Source: Paramacrobiotus metropolitanus (lineage: Eukaryota > Tardigrada > Eutardigrada > Parachela > Macrobiotidae). Taken from it: a stretch of 64,000 bases of DNA. Position numbers and translations under genes: made by a program. Below the pieces are notes generated by a model, which worked only from the letters and a program-made list of their open reading frames with translations, was not told where the DNA came from and made no database searches. The stretch lies in contig NW_026570274.1 of the NCBI RefSeq assembly GCF_019649055.1, positions 558,001 to 622,000 of the forward strand, read 5' to 3'. This document shows, piece by piece, positions 24,380 to 36,308 of this stretch (its first letter is position 1; each line of letters opens with the position of its first letter).

Positions 24380-25560
24380 GTCCATGTTCCGTAGATGCTC
24401 GTTCCGAAACCTGTACATGGATGTGTCGACGCACTTCAACAATCGTCGGGTACACGTTTTCCTGATTAGCACAACGTCGGCAATACCGTCATGATCCGGC
24501 CAGAAGGTAGGCCGACCGTGGCGCCTGGGCTTCCGGGAATACTGGAGGATGTCGATCGCCGACGGCCATATGCATGGCCAGCAGCTAGCAGATGTACGTC
24601 AATTTGTGCTGCATCGCACTGCCCTCCCGGGCACATGGCTTCTCGCCCACCGCGTTTCTCCCCACGCCGGACGGACGGCGAGTATTACACGGTGTTGGTC
24701 GCGTTGCGCACAAATCTAACAGCGCCACTGCTCTTTCAGCCCAGACCGCCAACGTCGTCGGCTATTACTTATTGCGTTCTCAGCTGAAGTGTTGCGTTGT
24801 CCGACACGGTGGCCGGATCGTATGCGGTCTGTGGCGTACGTTAGCAGAATCGTTATAATCGGGGTGCAGTTCGCGATAAGGCGCTTAGTTTGCTGCCCAA
24901 CAGTACGTGCCGTGCTAGCTCCGCTCGACAGCGGCCCACCGGGTACTTATGGTATCACTTACATGCGCTGAGACTAGGATTAATTCCGTCCCGTTTGTTC
25001 TTTGGCAGCGCTTAAGGGTGCAACTGCAGCGTGGAGATGCGCTCGCAGGTGCGATCGGAATGACGGTGAGCCGTGCCAGAGCGATTTTCGGATCCGCAGC
25101 TGGCGAACGGCCCTGGAGACCTTACTAGCTCCTCAAGCCGCTGCAGCGCGCTTATTTCTCCTAGCTCCGCCATCTCCTCACAGCGTATGTACCAACACCG
25201 TCATCCCGCCTCCCGGACGCACAGGATGTCCGTGTTTGTCCAAGGGAACCGACCGGCGTCGTGGAACTGCAAATACCAAAGATCACCAAATTATTCATAT
25301 GCTTTGTTGTGCAGCACGGACCCGGCTTGACGAGCCGGCATGGGAGCACGCCGACTTCTCCAGCACACCGCTGACGCGTTTAACCGTCTGGCGTCTGCAC
25401 TCCAGACTCCATGATTGTGGTGGCCGCGCAGCACTGCGAACGGCCACTGCTCAACGGAAAGTTCGTAGCAAACTTTGATGTGTATAATAAGGAAAACTGC
25501 CGCAGCGAGATGCGCAGACAAATTGACTGTACGTTAAAAGTTAATCAAATACAGTAACCA
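24380..25560 (+). pseudogene. Decayed F-box-family gene copy
   Basis: The plus strand carries pieces of the F-box gene of 16-19 kb in the same order but in different frames. Around 24.63-24.75 kb, PGTWLLAHRVSPH and then ALRTNLTAPLLFQP match that gene's PAAWLPAYRVFPH and APLLFQP segments. At 25.34-25.40 kb, PAWEHADFSSTPLTRLTVW matches its last exon. Frameshifts separate the pieces, so no continuous product is possible. The end at 25.44 kb runs into a segment duplicated at 29.26 kb. Confidence 0.6.
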
Positions 25561-25640
25561 TCTGTTCGAAATATATTAAGCCGTAACCGTTCAATCGTGG
25601 CTGCAAAAGAACAGTCAAATTCTTGTGGAAATTCCGCACA
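25437..25640 (+). repeat. Segment duplicated at 29262-29455 (copy 1)
   Basis: The sequence CTGCTCAACGGAAAGTTC opens a stretch of about 190 bases that recurs, diverged, at 29262-29455. The coding frame LLNGKFVANFDVYNKEN is preserved in type in both copies, suggesting a duplicated exon end from the F-box-like family, followed by shared non-coding sequence (CAGTAACCATCTGT). Confidence 0.6.
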
Positions 25641-25667
25641 AAGCAACAAGTAATTATAATTGGGCGT

Positions 25668-26130
25668 TTGCGGGAAGAACAGGTCGACGACGGGGTGGCA
25701 TATGCGAAGTCGAAAGTGCAGGTGATGACCTCACCGGTTCGAGCTCCCGATATCCCTACTTCCGCCCGACTGCCCCCAAACAAATTACTCCATCCGGTCA
25801 GGGTTTGATGTGGAAGGTGGTCCGGTTTGGCGAATGTAACGGTTGAGGCCATTGCGTCGGCAACGTCGGTTCGGTCGGCAGGATTTCGTGGTCAGGCAAT
25901 GTGGTTAGCGCTCCTGGACATATCGTTCCAGTGTCCGGCGGCATCATCGAAAGCCGACGTTTATAACTGAACGAGCCTCTGGCGACGGAAGAAATCGTGT
26001 ATTTGTGGAAGAACAGGTCGGCGGAGCGTCAGCAAATGCGAAATCGAAGGTGCAGGTGATGACCTCACCGGAACGAGTTTCCGATACTTAGTACCGCCCG
26101 ACTGCCCCCAAACAACCAATCCGGCCCGGT
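25668..26130 (+). repeat. Two diverged direct copies of a coding-like unit of about 130 bp
   Basis: Copies at about 25668-25803 and 26003-26130 share GAAGAACAGGTCG, GTGCAGGTGATGACCTCACC and CGCCCGACTGCCCCCAAACA. Copy 1 is open in one frame (KSKVQVMTSPVRAPDIP), while copy 2 has a TAG. They may be exon relics. Confidence 0.55.
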
Positions 26131-26977
26131 AAATGTCATCAGGCTAAGGTGGCCCGGGGTGGTGAACAGAGCGGCTATGTTGCATGCTTCCCCAACACCC
26201 GGCCAAGTGTTACAGGATCATTCACAAAGAATATTTCGGCCTTCGTAGCAGCAGTTGTATTTTTTTTTCGCGTCATTTATGAGAGTAGTTAGCAAGCAAT
26301 CCGGCGAAAACGGTGCCACGGTGTAATAAAACTTGCATCCGCCGGCCGTGTCACAATAGCCCTATTAAAAGTTTTTGTGTCAACGATAGTTTTTTCAGCA
26401 CTTTTTTTCGTACGTTTGGTGACACGTGATACGTGTGATGCACAATACCCCTTAAATCGTTACGTTTTTATCCTGTAAGACACAAATTTGTCCGCTCAAC
26501 GACATTTTTGAGCTTTTTTGGACATATTTTGTACTGGTGCAAAAATGTACTCTTTAACGGTGAAATGTGTGTTTCGTATATCAGTTCAATGCCAATAATT
26601 ACGGCGAATTCATTAGCATATATATTTAATTAATCGGTTGCTGTACCGAATCATGTTATTATACACAATTTTGAACGTTGCAGAGTTATCAGCGCAAAAT
26701 TAGTTGGCTCGAATTTTGTTAATCAAGAGCAGTATTGAATCAACTGACAAATAACAACCTTAACCGAAACAAAATTAAAAATTAACGCTGCATACTGAAC
26801 ACAAGTACACTGTAAAAAGAAAATAATTCACCCTTCTAAAACAAGAACACAACCACTCCACTGAAATGCCAAAATAAAACCACGCAGCTCATTATCCAAT
26901 ATCAAATTAAAATAAATGAAATGTCGCAGTCGGCTGTATATTGAAGAAAACGTGTCCAAAACCCGAAAGCCTAAACC
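26131..26977. other. Intergenic region, no gene recognised
   Basis: AT-rich sequence downstream (3' side) of the BEN-like gene. Nothing recognisable. Confidence 0.5.
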
Positions 26978-27533
26978 TTAAGAAAACAGCTTCTCCATTT
27001 CCGCAAAAGTGCGAATGCGGTCGCTATAGCTTTTCCGCAACTTTCCCTGGATCTTTTCCACGTCCAGGGTCTCAGTCCATCGGGATGCCGGGTCCTTTTT
27101 GATCATTCGTCGCTGATGCGATTTCACGTGATCTATAAAAAGCAGTACACGGTTAAATAAACAGAATATCTAGCTTGATAAATGCGAAATCAGCCAAATT
27201 TTCGCACTCGTTACAATATGCAGTGCTGTACAATGTCAAGTTTTTTTATTATGATTTATATGTATTTGTGTAGGCTTTGTACTTACTCCAGAATGCAAGC
27301 CAGTTGTTTTTTCCCAGCACCTTAGCCAGACCGACACCCTTCTGCTTGTGATTGTACGCAATGGCAAGGTTCTCATGGTCCATAATGGCCTTCATTAAAG
27401 ACTTGGCATATTTGGAAGCGCGCGTAATCTTGGGATCCAATTTCAGCTCATTCAGCTTGTCCAAACTGATGAAGATGTCGCCGGCTTCATCGAGCTTTAC
27501 GCAACCGTTGTTCTTCGCCTCCTGCTCGGCCAT
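26978..27533 (-). CDS. BEN-domain-like protein (possible upstream exon missing)
   Basis: Exons 27287-27533 and 26978-27132 join in phase 1 on the minus strand to give 133 residues from the ATG at 27533. The frame stays open back to a TTTTGCAG acceptor near 27563, so a further 5' exon may exist. The core ISLDKLNELKLDP, then ITRASKYAKSLMKAIMDHE, has the spacing of BEN domains (helical DNA- or protein-binding modules of nuclear regulators). The C-terminal exon is basic and helical (HVKSHQRRMIKKDP). A role in nuclear regulation is inferred only from this resemblance. Confidence 0.5.
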
Positions 27534-27669
27534 TAGGAAAGTAAAAGGAACGCTCTTGACAACTGCAAAAGATTAAATAATTATCAACGGAAGTATCCAG
27601 TGCATGGGACAAGTGTAAATCCATGTTTTATATAAATAGCTTTCATACGAAAGCCTTTTTAAGGAAAAT

Positions 27670-27985
27670 GCCCCTTCTCGAAAATGTCTTCTCGAAACTC
27701 GTTTGACAGATGTATCGTATGATGCAGCCTAACTGCAGTACAGCTTAGCTCAATCATGCGTCTAAAAAAATTAATATTCGACTTGCAGGGATGCACTTTG
27801 TAACGAATGACAAACAACCAACCAAGCTCAACAGATCTCTCTTTTGGCACTGCTTCCGATTAACAAATGACTGCAGTAATAACTTTAGTTCATCTAAGCG
27901 ACTATTTGACACTGATAAAGTAAAATTAACGCTGTCTGGAACTACTTTACGCATTTCAGTTCCACCTTTCAGACACTGCAGCATG
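27670..27985 (-). mobile_element. Reverse transcriptase/RNase H remnant of a DIRS/Ngaro-like retrotransposon
   Basis: On the minus strand, LDELKLLLQSF followed by KRDLLSLVGCLSFVTKC and IPASRI, and in another frame FFRRMIELSC, match the region linking reverse transcriptase to RNase H in DIRS/Ngaro-type elements. A frameshift near 27790 and the lack of flanking domains mark it as a dead fragment. It sits just upstream of the BEN-like gene. Confidence 0.5.
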
Positions 27986-28483
27986 TGATAACATACTGCA
28001 CTGTCTGAAGTAACTGCGAACTTCAGTAATAATAATAAAATATTGATATTTTATGCTTTTCGTGCCGTGTTGCTAGCCGACTGTGCAAATTGTGCAAGGA
28101 ATGCACAGTCGGACACCAAATGAAAGTTTTCGGTAGTGTTCCATTACACAACTCCGAAAACTGTTTTGCGTGTCTGTTTAGAACTTTAACGCATCAGAGT
28201 CGTAACCGCCGTTTGGACAATAATATTACGAAAACAAATCTCCGGTATGACGTAAAGAGCGCGCTTAATTACTAAAAATCTTAAATAATTACGACCAGAT
28301 CAAAGAACAGATCAATACCCTCAGTTTTGCCATTTCTGTCACATCATCGGTTTTTGCCGATTGCTAAATATTTTGGTGCGGTGCTGTTACTATAAATATG
28401 ATGCATGTGTCTTTCCAAAGTACGTAAATTACTGTTCGCTTTCTTTGAACATACGCCAAGTAGAATCGTATTGTAGTATCAAA

Positions 28484-29153
28484 ATGATGCAGCGTCTAAT
28501 TCTGTTTTTCTGCTTTCTGTCGGCATCCCCAAAAGTATTCGGTAAGTAAAAAATAACGAACCGTAAATTCCTCCTAGCTTAATACGGTTAATCAATGTCA
28601 ATGTCACAGGTGATACGAGCGGCAACAATGGAGCATTCTCTAACGGGCAAGCAACAAACGGACAAGTTGACCTTAATATTCAGCAGTCATCTGCGCTGGA
28701 CAACGGTAATCAACTTTCGGTGGGCAATTTAACGCGCAAAACACCGTCTCAGGCACATCGATATCCTTTAGCAACAACATCAACAGCGGTCTCCAGTTTG
28801 CTCTCACACTTCCGGCAAATCCGTACATCTCTGGCAGCAATTCAGCCAGTTCGTCGGGTAGCGGTACCACTGGGGTCATACAAAACAACGACCGGAGTTA
28901 TTCCATCAGCACCAACGACGGCCAGCATCATTCGGTGGTCAGTCAGTCGCACATCACCGGCAACGGCACGCGACTTTCGTTGTACAATAGAGCCTATGGT
29001 GCTATTGCGGCCAGCAACAGCACGGACAGACCGCAGTATGTTGTAAGTTGTAACCGGGTATCCGTGCCCCGGTTGTCCACCACCACCGTGTTGCCCTGCT
29101 CCTGGACCGCCAGATTTCAGCGCAACCGAGTCACCAATTTTCGCGCACGCTGA
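28484..29153 (+). CDS. Secreted Asn/Ser/Gly-rich low-complexity protein
   Basis: Exon 1, 28484-28541, encodes a signal peptide (MMQRLILFFCFLSASP). Exon 2, 28610-28705, starts after ATGTCACAG. The good frame then shifts. A 47-nt intron, 28706-28752 (GTAATC to GTCTCAG), restores it exactly, after which the frame is open to 29153. A GTAAGT donor at 29043 could end that exon earlier, so the last 36 residues are uncertain. The product, up to 184 residues, is rich in N, S, G and Q (NNGAFSNGQATNGQ; NSASSSGSGTTG; STNDGQHHSVVSQSH) with no known domain. A one-base indel is the alternative to the tiny intron. Confidence 0.5.
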
Positions 29154-29261
29154 TCAGGGAAAGCGGAAAATAGCGCCGCGGGCTAGAACCAGGAACTAGC
29201 AGCAAAACGTCCGGGGACAAGCTAAAGTGCATGAGAAAGCTCCAGTGCGGACCAATCCTGC

Positions 29262-29455
29262 CACTGCCCCTGCTCAACGGAAAGTTCATAGCAAACCTCG
29301 AAACGTATAATAAGGAAACCTGGCGCAGGGAGATGTGCAGACGAATTGACTGTATGTTCACAATTATTCAAATAACCAGTAACCATCTGTGCATAATATT
29401 TAAAGCCATAATATTTAAAACCATTTCAACATAGCTGCAAAAAAGCAGTTAAATG
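29262..29455 (+). repeat. Segment duplicated at 25437-25640 (copy 2)
   Basis: Diverged copy of the F-box-family exon end described at 25.4 kb. Here the frame reads LLNGKFIANLETYNKETWR and then RRIDC, preceded by a possible ATG at 29231. No other exon of that family was seen nearby. Confidence 0.6.
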
Positions 29456-32400
29456 AATTACAGTTAACAAGAAACCGGCATATACAGCTGCAAGCTACAT
29501 GTAGAACACGCAAGTAGTGCGTAGAGGAGTATCGCAATTGATCGAGGACCTTCGAACAAAGGTGTTTATATACAGTTACGGTTTGAATTACAATAGAATA
29601 TTTTTAAAGGTCATGACGCTACAAAATTCGCAATATCAATACCAAACTCGTACAGAATAACGCGTTGTATATCGCGATCGTACAGAGCAACTAATTGTAC
29701 TAGCCCGGAAACATACGTGCATGAGTGATCGTAAGTAGGCAAATAGTACAAGCAGAAGGTCACAGTATAAGAACTCCATATACATGCAAGGTCGTACAAT
29801 ATTATCCCACACAAACATAGATAAAAATAATTTTAGAAAGAAAAAACAATTCGTTTGTTCAGTAGAATTGTAGAAAATCCCTAAAATAACTGTTACGTAA
29901 TGGACTTTCTGTATATGATTAATCGATCGAAGCGTAGCGAAGGTCCTCTATGTTCAGCGATTATGGAAAATGTGGTGTCCGTCCGTCGGTCACCGCCACC
30001 AAATGCACATGTGCGCGGTTGCTTTTGCTATCAAATGCACGCTTGCGCAGTGGCCGTATATGCTCACACGTAATGTAACTGGTGGTGTCCGTCCGTCGGT
30101 CACCGCCACACTTGTATTTATAAAAGGGAGGGGCACAGAAACCTTTTATACTGACGGCTTAGGACAGCGGTTGTCTTTTATTTACTTTTTAGTACCGATG
30201 CGATGCTCTTTCCACCAGTGCTCGAATTACTGTACCAACTTATAACCACCATACGGAAATTCTACTGAAAAGCTTTTTGAATACTTTAGCCGCTCGATGA
30301 GATTGCACTACAAGGTCTGGTACATAAATATCGCACGCTCGTTGTGCGATGTAACGCGCGCGGCGAAACGAAATTAAGCTAAATTATTCCCGTTGACCTT
30401 TTCCTAAAAGATAGTTTCGAAAGTGTACTCTAACAAGCTAAACGGCACACCCATCCGCTGGCTTAGAAGAACGTCATTCGTAGTTTGGCCCATACATGTT
30501 GTCTTCAAGGGTTTTTTTAACATGGCGGCTATGAGTCGTGACCCATAGGATTGTTTCTCAAAAATTCTGTGCTTGTCCTCGACTTCCTTCCCAACATGAA
30601 AATTCAACAGGTAAATCATGATTTTTAGCATGACCTTTCCGTCTGAACCCTGAAACTCCCACCAGAGTTGACTATGCGTCAGTGCGTCACCAGGACGAAA
30701 ACACTAAGAAAAATAGTCATAATAATACAAATACTTCTGGTCAAAATTAGGGAAACCGTTACAGGCAACCCCTAAAACCCCCGTTTATTATAGGCAACCT
30801 CTTTTCGCACCGTGTTTATTATAGGCACCCATTTTTTATTAACATCGTACGCAGTACTATATGACCCGAGACGTTCAAGCTGAAGCTCGCATCTTAACTC
30901 ATAGCCGACGAAACCAGTGCCCAGCTCGCATCAGGATTGCAGCTCGGGCCACGCACTCGAAATTCTCGCTCAGCACACTAAATTACGAGTCTAATAATTT
31001 CTTTCACTGCAGTTCCGTCAGACTAAAGTTAATCTCAGTTCAATAACCATATATGGCGGCGTCGGGCAAACCAATCGTTTATAGTATCGCTGGCGACAGA
31101 ACGGGAACAATTAAAGGCCCAATTTTTTTTGAGTTATGGTGGTTTTCCCGCCAGTATATTAACGCTTACACGCTTTAATATACAAATCACTTTAATCACG
31201 CTTTAATCTACAGCTGTGAGTCATTTTCAAAAGGGTTTTTGAGTGCGCAAAACCAAAAATTGTCGTGCATGCACGCGAATTTTGTGCTATGCATTGGGTC
31301 AATTTCCTTAAAATATTAGGCTGGCAAAATTTAGGCGGTTCTATAAACAGCAAAATCTTCATGTGTCCGTGCGATTTTACTGGTTATACCGTAGATTTTT
31401 TTGTGCTACGTAACACCCATTCTACTACTGCTGCTCTCTAAGAAATAAAATACTGTAAATAGCGCTAAATACGATAATTGCCATCGTATAATGCTGCGGT
31501 ACCGGCAATAGCCTAAATGTAAATTACATATTTACGATGTATTCCTGCTACGCTTCGGTCATGTAGTGCCCGCCAGAAGCGAGTGCACTTTTCTAGTCTA
31601 CTTATTCACTTAGACTTTGTCATCTGTTGCACTTTTACCTATTTATACCGGCTTGCTTTATGCTTTATCTGTACACCACTACTTCTCGGACTTCTTATAC
31701 ACATTACTTCCATTCTTTACTTTCCTGCTCTGCCTAATTCTCTACTTTGTTGGATAACTAATAAACTCACTACTACTCGGATGACCTTTGGCCCGTAATT
31801 ATTTTGCTCTGCCTAAGTATTTTCGTAACATAACCACGGTCACAAGATTTTACTGCAGTTATTTTTTATACGCCAAGTATAAATTTGAGGAAATAGACTA
31901 AAGTACTCAGTGTATCTGTCAGGGCTTTCTTTCCAGTCCGTGACTGCACCGTGATGTTGACGCTTTCCTCCCGACGACGAGCACATCTCACTTTAGTCTA
32001 ACTGAATACGATTATCGCATGCATATTATACGAAAGAATTTAAAATTTTATATTTAGTTACTGATAAAAAATCTTTATATTTTATTTTGGTTGCTGATAA
32101 TAAATCTGTACAGCCTCACCAGAAATCGCTGAGTTCAGATTCAGTGCTTTACAGTATCTACAACAACTTACAAGTGGATACGCTAATGTGATAGCCTAAA
32201 AGCGCTTGCATGATTATAATTTATGGGCAATCGAGCTCTTTTTCATTTCGAATACAGATAATTTGATGTTACTCCTTAAGTAAACGAAGCCAAGGTTCGG
32301 CAAGAAGTTTTTGATACCTTAGCGGCTTGCAAAACAAGAGAATGCAATGGCGTCTAGAGGTTACGACACATGTAACCTTTAGCGGCAGTTCTCTAGCTTT

Positions 32401-34180
32401 TTTAGCTTCACCTGTATCGCATCCACGGCATTGCATTCTGTGCCGCATCGAGGCTATACTGTATCTAACAAACCGAACTTAGCAAATTTTACTGTTGTAC
32501 TATGCTACCGGTTATTGATCGAGTAATAAGATAATTGTTGTCCATTTACCTTGAACGTTTCACTTTTTTGCAATTGCCCATGCGTGTCTCTGCTGGGAAA
32601 GGAAGGTGCCCGTTTCCATTGCCAAATATATATGATGATTAACCCATGATGGCTGTGCGCAAAGATAAACGCTCTAATGGCACTCACTCGCCTGTTTCTT
32701 AAAATAATTGTAATTGTCTCTAAACGAAGCAAGGTGTTTGATCACGGGCAGACAGCAGGCCCTCGATGAAATCGTGCGGTTCGATATACAACTTACAGAT
32801 TAGCGCTACGGGTATTTAATTTACTATCTTAGAAAAATCGAAATCGAGTAAAGCGTCTCAAATTTACATTCTGCTACTGTAGCTAGAAACTTTGCAAATG
32901 TTGATATTACGTAATCACATCGCATTAATTACTACTCTAGCATTTCTCCAATCTCATGTAAATATTTTCAGCTGGGTAAATACAGTTCTGTGGCATTATT
33001 CAGAATGTCTGGATGAGATCCGATTCTCCTCTAAAATTAACATCGGTGAGTGATTTGTTTTGACACCTCTTTTAAGTATATTAATATTGTTGTATGTACG
33101 TACAGTATGAGTCATGCATAAGCTAAGCATGGCGCGTTTATTGCGCTTTTAATTGGTACCTGACTCGCATAAATTCAATGCGCATAAAAGACTTTTATTG
33201 AATTTTCTGAATCAAATGATATGAGTGTTTGAAAAGCCACCGGTTTTCATATTAACAATTATATACGTAATCCACGTGACAAAAATTTACTCGTATTATT
33301 ATGAATTGTGCGGTACAGCAGGTACTTGCAAATCATAATACGACAATCCGATCCGTTCTCCCCTTCTCGGAAACCAGCACAAGTGCCGGGTACATTGAGT
33401 GGGCTGGGACACATTCTTTTTGTCTGTTTTGCCGGCTGCGTGTTACTGCAGCATGATGACAATAAAACGCGTTTTACCGAGGCAGTAATTAATGGTCATC
33501 AGGCAACACATTACGAAGCGTTGCCTCCGTTGAAACACAATTTATTTATGTATAATTAAGGTTGTAACTCCAATCTGTAATACTGATATATAGCTATGTT
33601 AACATTTACTATTTTTTTAAAACATCCGCCGGCGTCATGGCCACATCATGTTCATTCCAACGTACGGCTGTAAAATTGTACCTATTCCTATTGCACATGC
33701 TGTCAGATTGCAGTTATTATTTATCGACAGGATCGGGTCGGTCGGACGCGGAACAGGCAAACTTTCGACGGCTTCTTTATTTACTGCACTATCAGCTATG
33801 TACTTGTATATACCTGCATTCCTCTTTCGGGATCAACACACTGCAGAAGGAAAAAATAAAATAATATTTACAGCATAATCGATGCTGTATAGAAGTATGG
33901 TTGCGGCTACGAGACCAAACAAACAATGGGATCCTTTTAACAAGCGGTCGGGATCTTTACATAATACAAAGAACTGACATAAATTTTTGCTCATTCAGTG
34001 ACGATAAGGGGATGAAATAAAAAATCGCAGAAATGTCCAGACACCTGTGCATATGCTTACAGTTACGAGGGAGAAAGCGCCTGCCAATAAAATCCCCAAA
34101 GTATATTTATTTGCATTCTTTATTAGCTGCCCGTTATGTATGGAAAAGCAGCATGAAGAATCCAGTCGAAAACCGATTAT
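29456..34180. other. 4.7-kb region without a recognised gene
   Basis: Contains an 11-bp inverted pair (GAGGACCTTCG near 29545, CGAAGGTCCTC near 29937) that could bound a small element, and a 24-bp direct repeat at about 29973 and 30087 (GGTGTCCGTCCGTCGGTCAC). Other motifs are twin TTTATTATAGGCA words near 30.8 kb and an inverted pair around 32.34-32.44 kb (GAATGCAATGG, CATTGCATTC). The open frames are short and lack splice or domain support. Confidence 0.45.
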
Positions 34181-35703
34181 TTATTTAAAATACGATCCGC
34201 TACCCGATGGCGGTTCTATTGGACCTCCCGGTATCATTGGAACCGTTATGACTGCAGTAACGGTACTTGTGTTTGCATACACTGTAAAGAAATAAGCCAG
34301 AATGAAATTGGTAGTGCGCGAGAAAACTAGAACGAATCCTTACGATCTGGGCAGGTGACCGTAGGGATGAGGCAGGTGGAAGGGTACAGCAGTCGGAGTC
34401 CCAAGCAGTCACCCTGGCTAAGACGGCTCAACCCTCCGAAGGCCGTGTTCCCTGTACTGGGGGGTGCTGCGCCATGCACAGCTGCGTACAGATGGCCGGC
34501 AGCAGTGTACTGCGTTACCGATGGCAGAGTGATACTTTTGTAGTCAAAACTTCCGGTCAAGAGGCGTGCACTGTATAGCCGTTGAAGCAGGCCCAGATTT
34601 TGCAGATCTGCAGTTATGAAACCCGCACTTTAGGACAAAGAAAATCTCAGAACTGTTGCAACGATATATTTAAAAGGTCAAAGCAAAATTTGATTTTTTG
34701 TTTTTGGAATTTGATATGCATTTGTAGTGCGTACACGAGTGTACGATTTGCCTCATCGTATTTGTTAAACTTTATCAAAACTTACGTGGCTTTAACTGGT
34801 TATCCGATACCTGCAAAAAACCCACTGGTTCTTTAATGACCGTTATGTGTGCTACGCAAAGATCAAATCTCTATGACTTTCTTACAACGTTGATGTAATA
34901 ATGGCGGTCTGGTCGGTTCATTTCATCCTCAAGTCCGAGCGCGCGAACTAAATTCAATAATTCATTGTTCTACATGATGTTTTACTGCTGCGTTATTGTT
35001 ATGCCATTATACCTAAATAACGCATGATTTCTCGAACGCTGTGGAGACACCCATCAACACCGGACGCCATATACAGCGCTTGGCCTTTTCCGTATTGCAT
35101 GGTTACTCGCCCGGGAAACGAGAAGCAGGTTTGGGTTGGGGTGCTGCAACACAGGAGGCATTTTTACATGAACGCTAACAATGCGCGTATATTGGGAAAG
35201 TTATGCAATAAGGAAGCGACCAGCATTTAATTTCCGTATATGTACATGTAGGTGAGCATCTTTTAAAACGGTTCAACTCACGGAGGATTGATGATAGAGG
35301 AATCGAACATATTCTTCGAGATCTGTATAAAATCATGACCTCTATGGGCATCATCGACATATGGCGTAAACCGGATGCAGTTGTTCATATCTTGCGAAAT
35401 CTGCTGCATAGCTGTCTGAATGTTGGCAACCTCCATATAAGCTGTAAATATTTGGTGTAAAATTGCGTGACAGGTTTTCGAAACCTTCTTGAGTCTAGTG
35501 CTTAAGATGTACTTGATACGCTTACTGAATCCTTGACCGATGCGGTAATGAATAGCCGATGGATTCGGCCACGGCGCAACGGAAGTGCTCCATATTCCAT
35601 TATATACGCTGTCTACGCTGACTGCTGCAAAAGACGGTGAACTAGCGATCTGCAGAAATACAACTATCACAAGGAAACAGTGAGCTAAAAGAGGCAGCGG
35701 CAT
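34181..35703 (-). CDS. Astacin-fold protein without the zinc site (pseudoprotease), copy B
   Basis: Seven minus-strand exons, 35526-35703, 35282-35441, 35013-35143, 34886-34947, 34786-34810, 34344-34607 and 34181-34281, give 306 residues. Exons 1, 3, 4 and 5 are exactly as long as in copy A (178, 131, 62 and 25 nt) and all intron phases match. An ATG at 35724 is an alternative start. Signal peptide, then NGIWSTSVAPWPNPS. The zinc-helix region reads RYLVRALGLEDEMNRPDRH, so the HExxHxxGFxH ligands are replaced at the same positions as in copy A. The Met-turn reads FDYKSITLP, with Leu in place of Met. The tail after the last Cys is Val/Pro-rich (VITVPMIPGGP). A secreted non-enzymatic role is inferred. 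Confidence 0.78.
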
Positions 35704-36308
35704 TTTGTAAAGGTCGGGAAACATCAGTTTATGATAAAGCTGACAAAGTCGTTTGAAATTATTATTTTAGTTAAACAGCGCATTATATCGCCCAACTTAC
35801 ATACGTAATTTATAAATTTTTGTTTACACATTTGATAGCGCAAGCTGCCGGTTTTGCGTCATATTTGCCAAGTACGATTTTTTTGTTGACTTAAGACGTA
35901 GTTTCCGGGAGAGTTTGCTTCTTTGATCCAAGTATTGGCACTACTCAATATTCAAGTTTTGTAAAACAAACCATAGACAATGGAAGCCTATGTCACATTT
36001 TAAATAAATACTATGTCTTATAGCCAAAGTTTCCTATCGTTTGCGGTTCCTTTGTAATTCGGCGCTGATAGTACGCTCTCGTGCACCACATTGCTTTATC
36101 AGAAAACGTACAAAGACACACGGAAATCGATAACCAATAACGATGACTGCCAGAATGATCACATGATTGTCTTGCTGTTATCAGGCTACTGTTCTAGAGC
36201 ATTCGAATAGCTGATTTTAAACCGGTTGCTAATAGCTTAACAAATTAAGCTTGCTGTAACACTTAGTTAATTGCTCTTCATTTCTCTCTCTTACACGGAA
36301 AAATTAAA
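35704..36308. other. Divergent intergenic region
   Basis: Between astacin copy B (-) and the first C2-like gene (+). Nothing beyond AT-rich promoter-like sequence was recognised. Confidence 0.5.
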
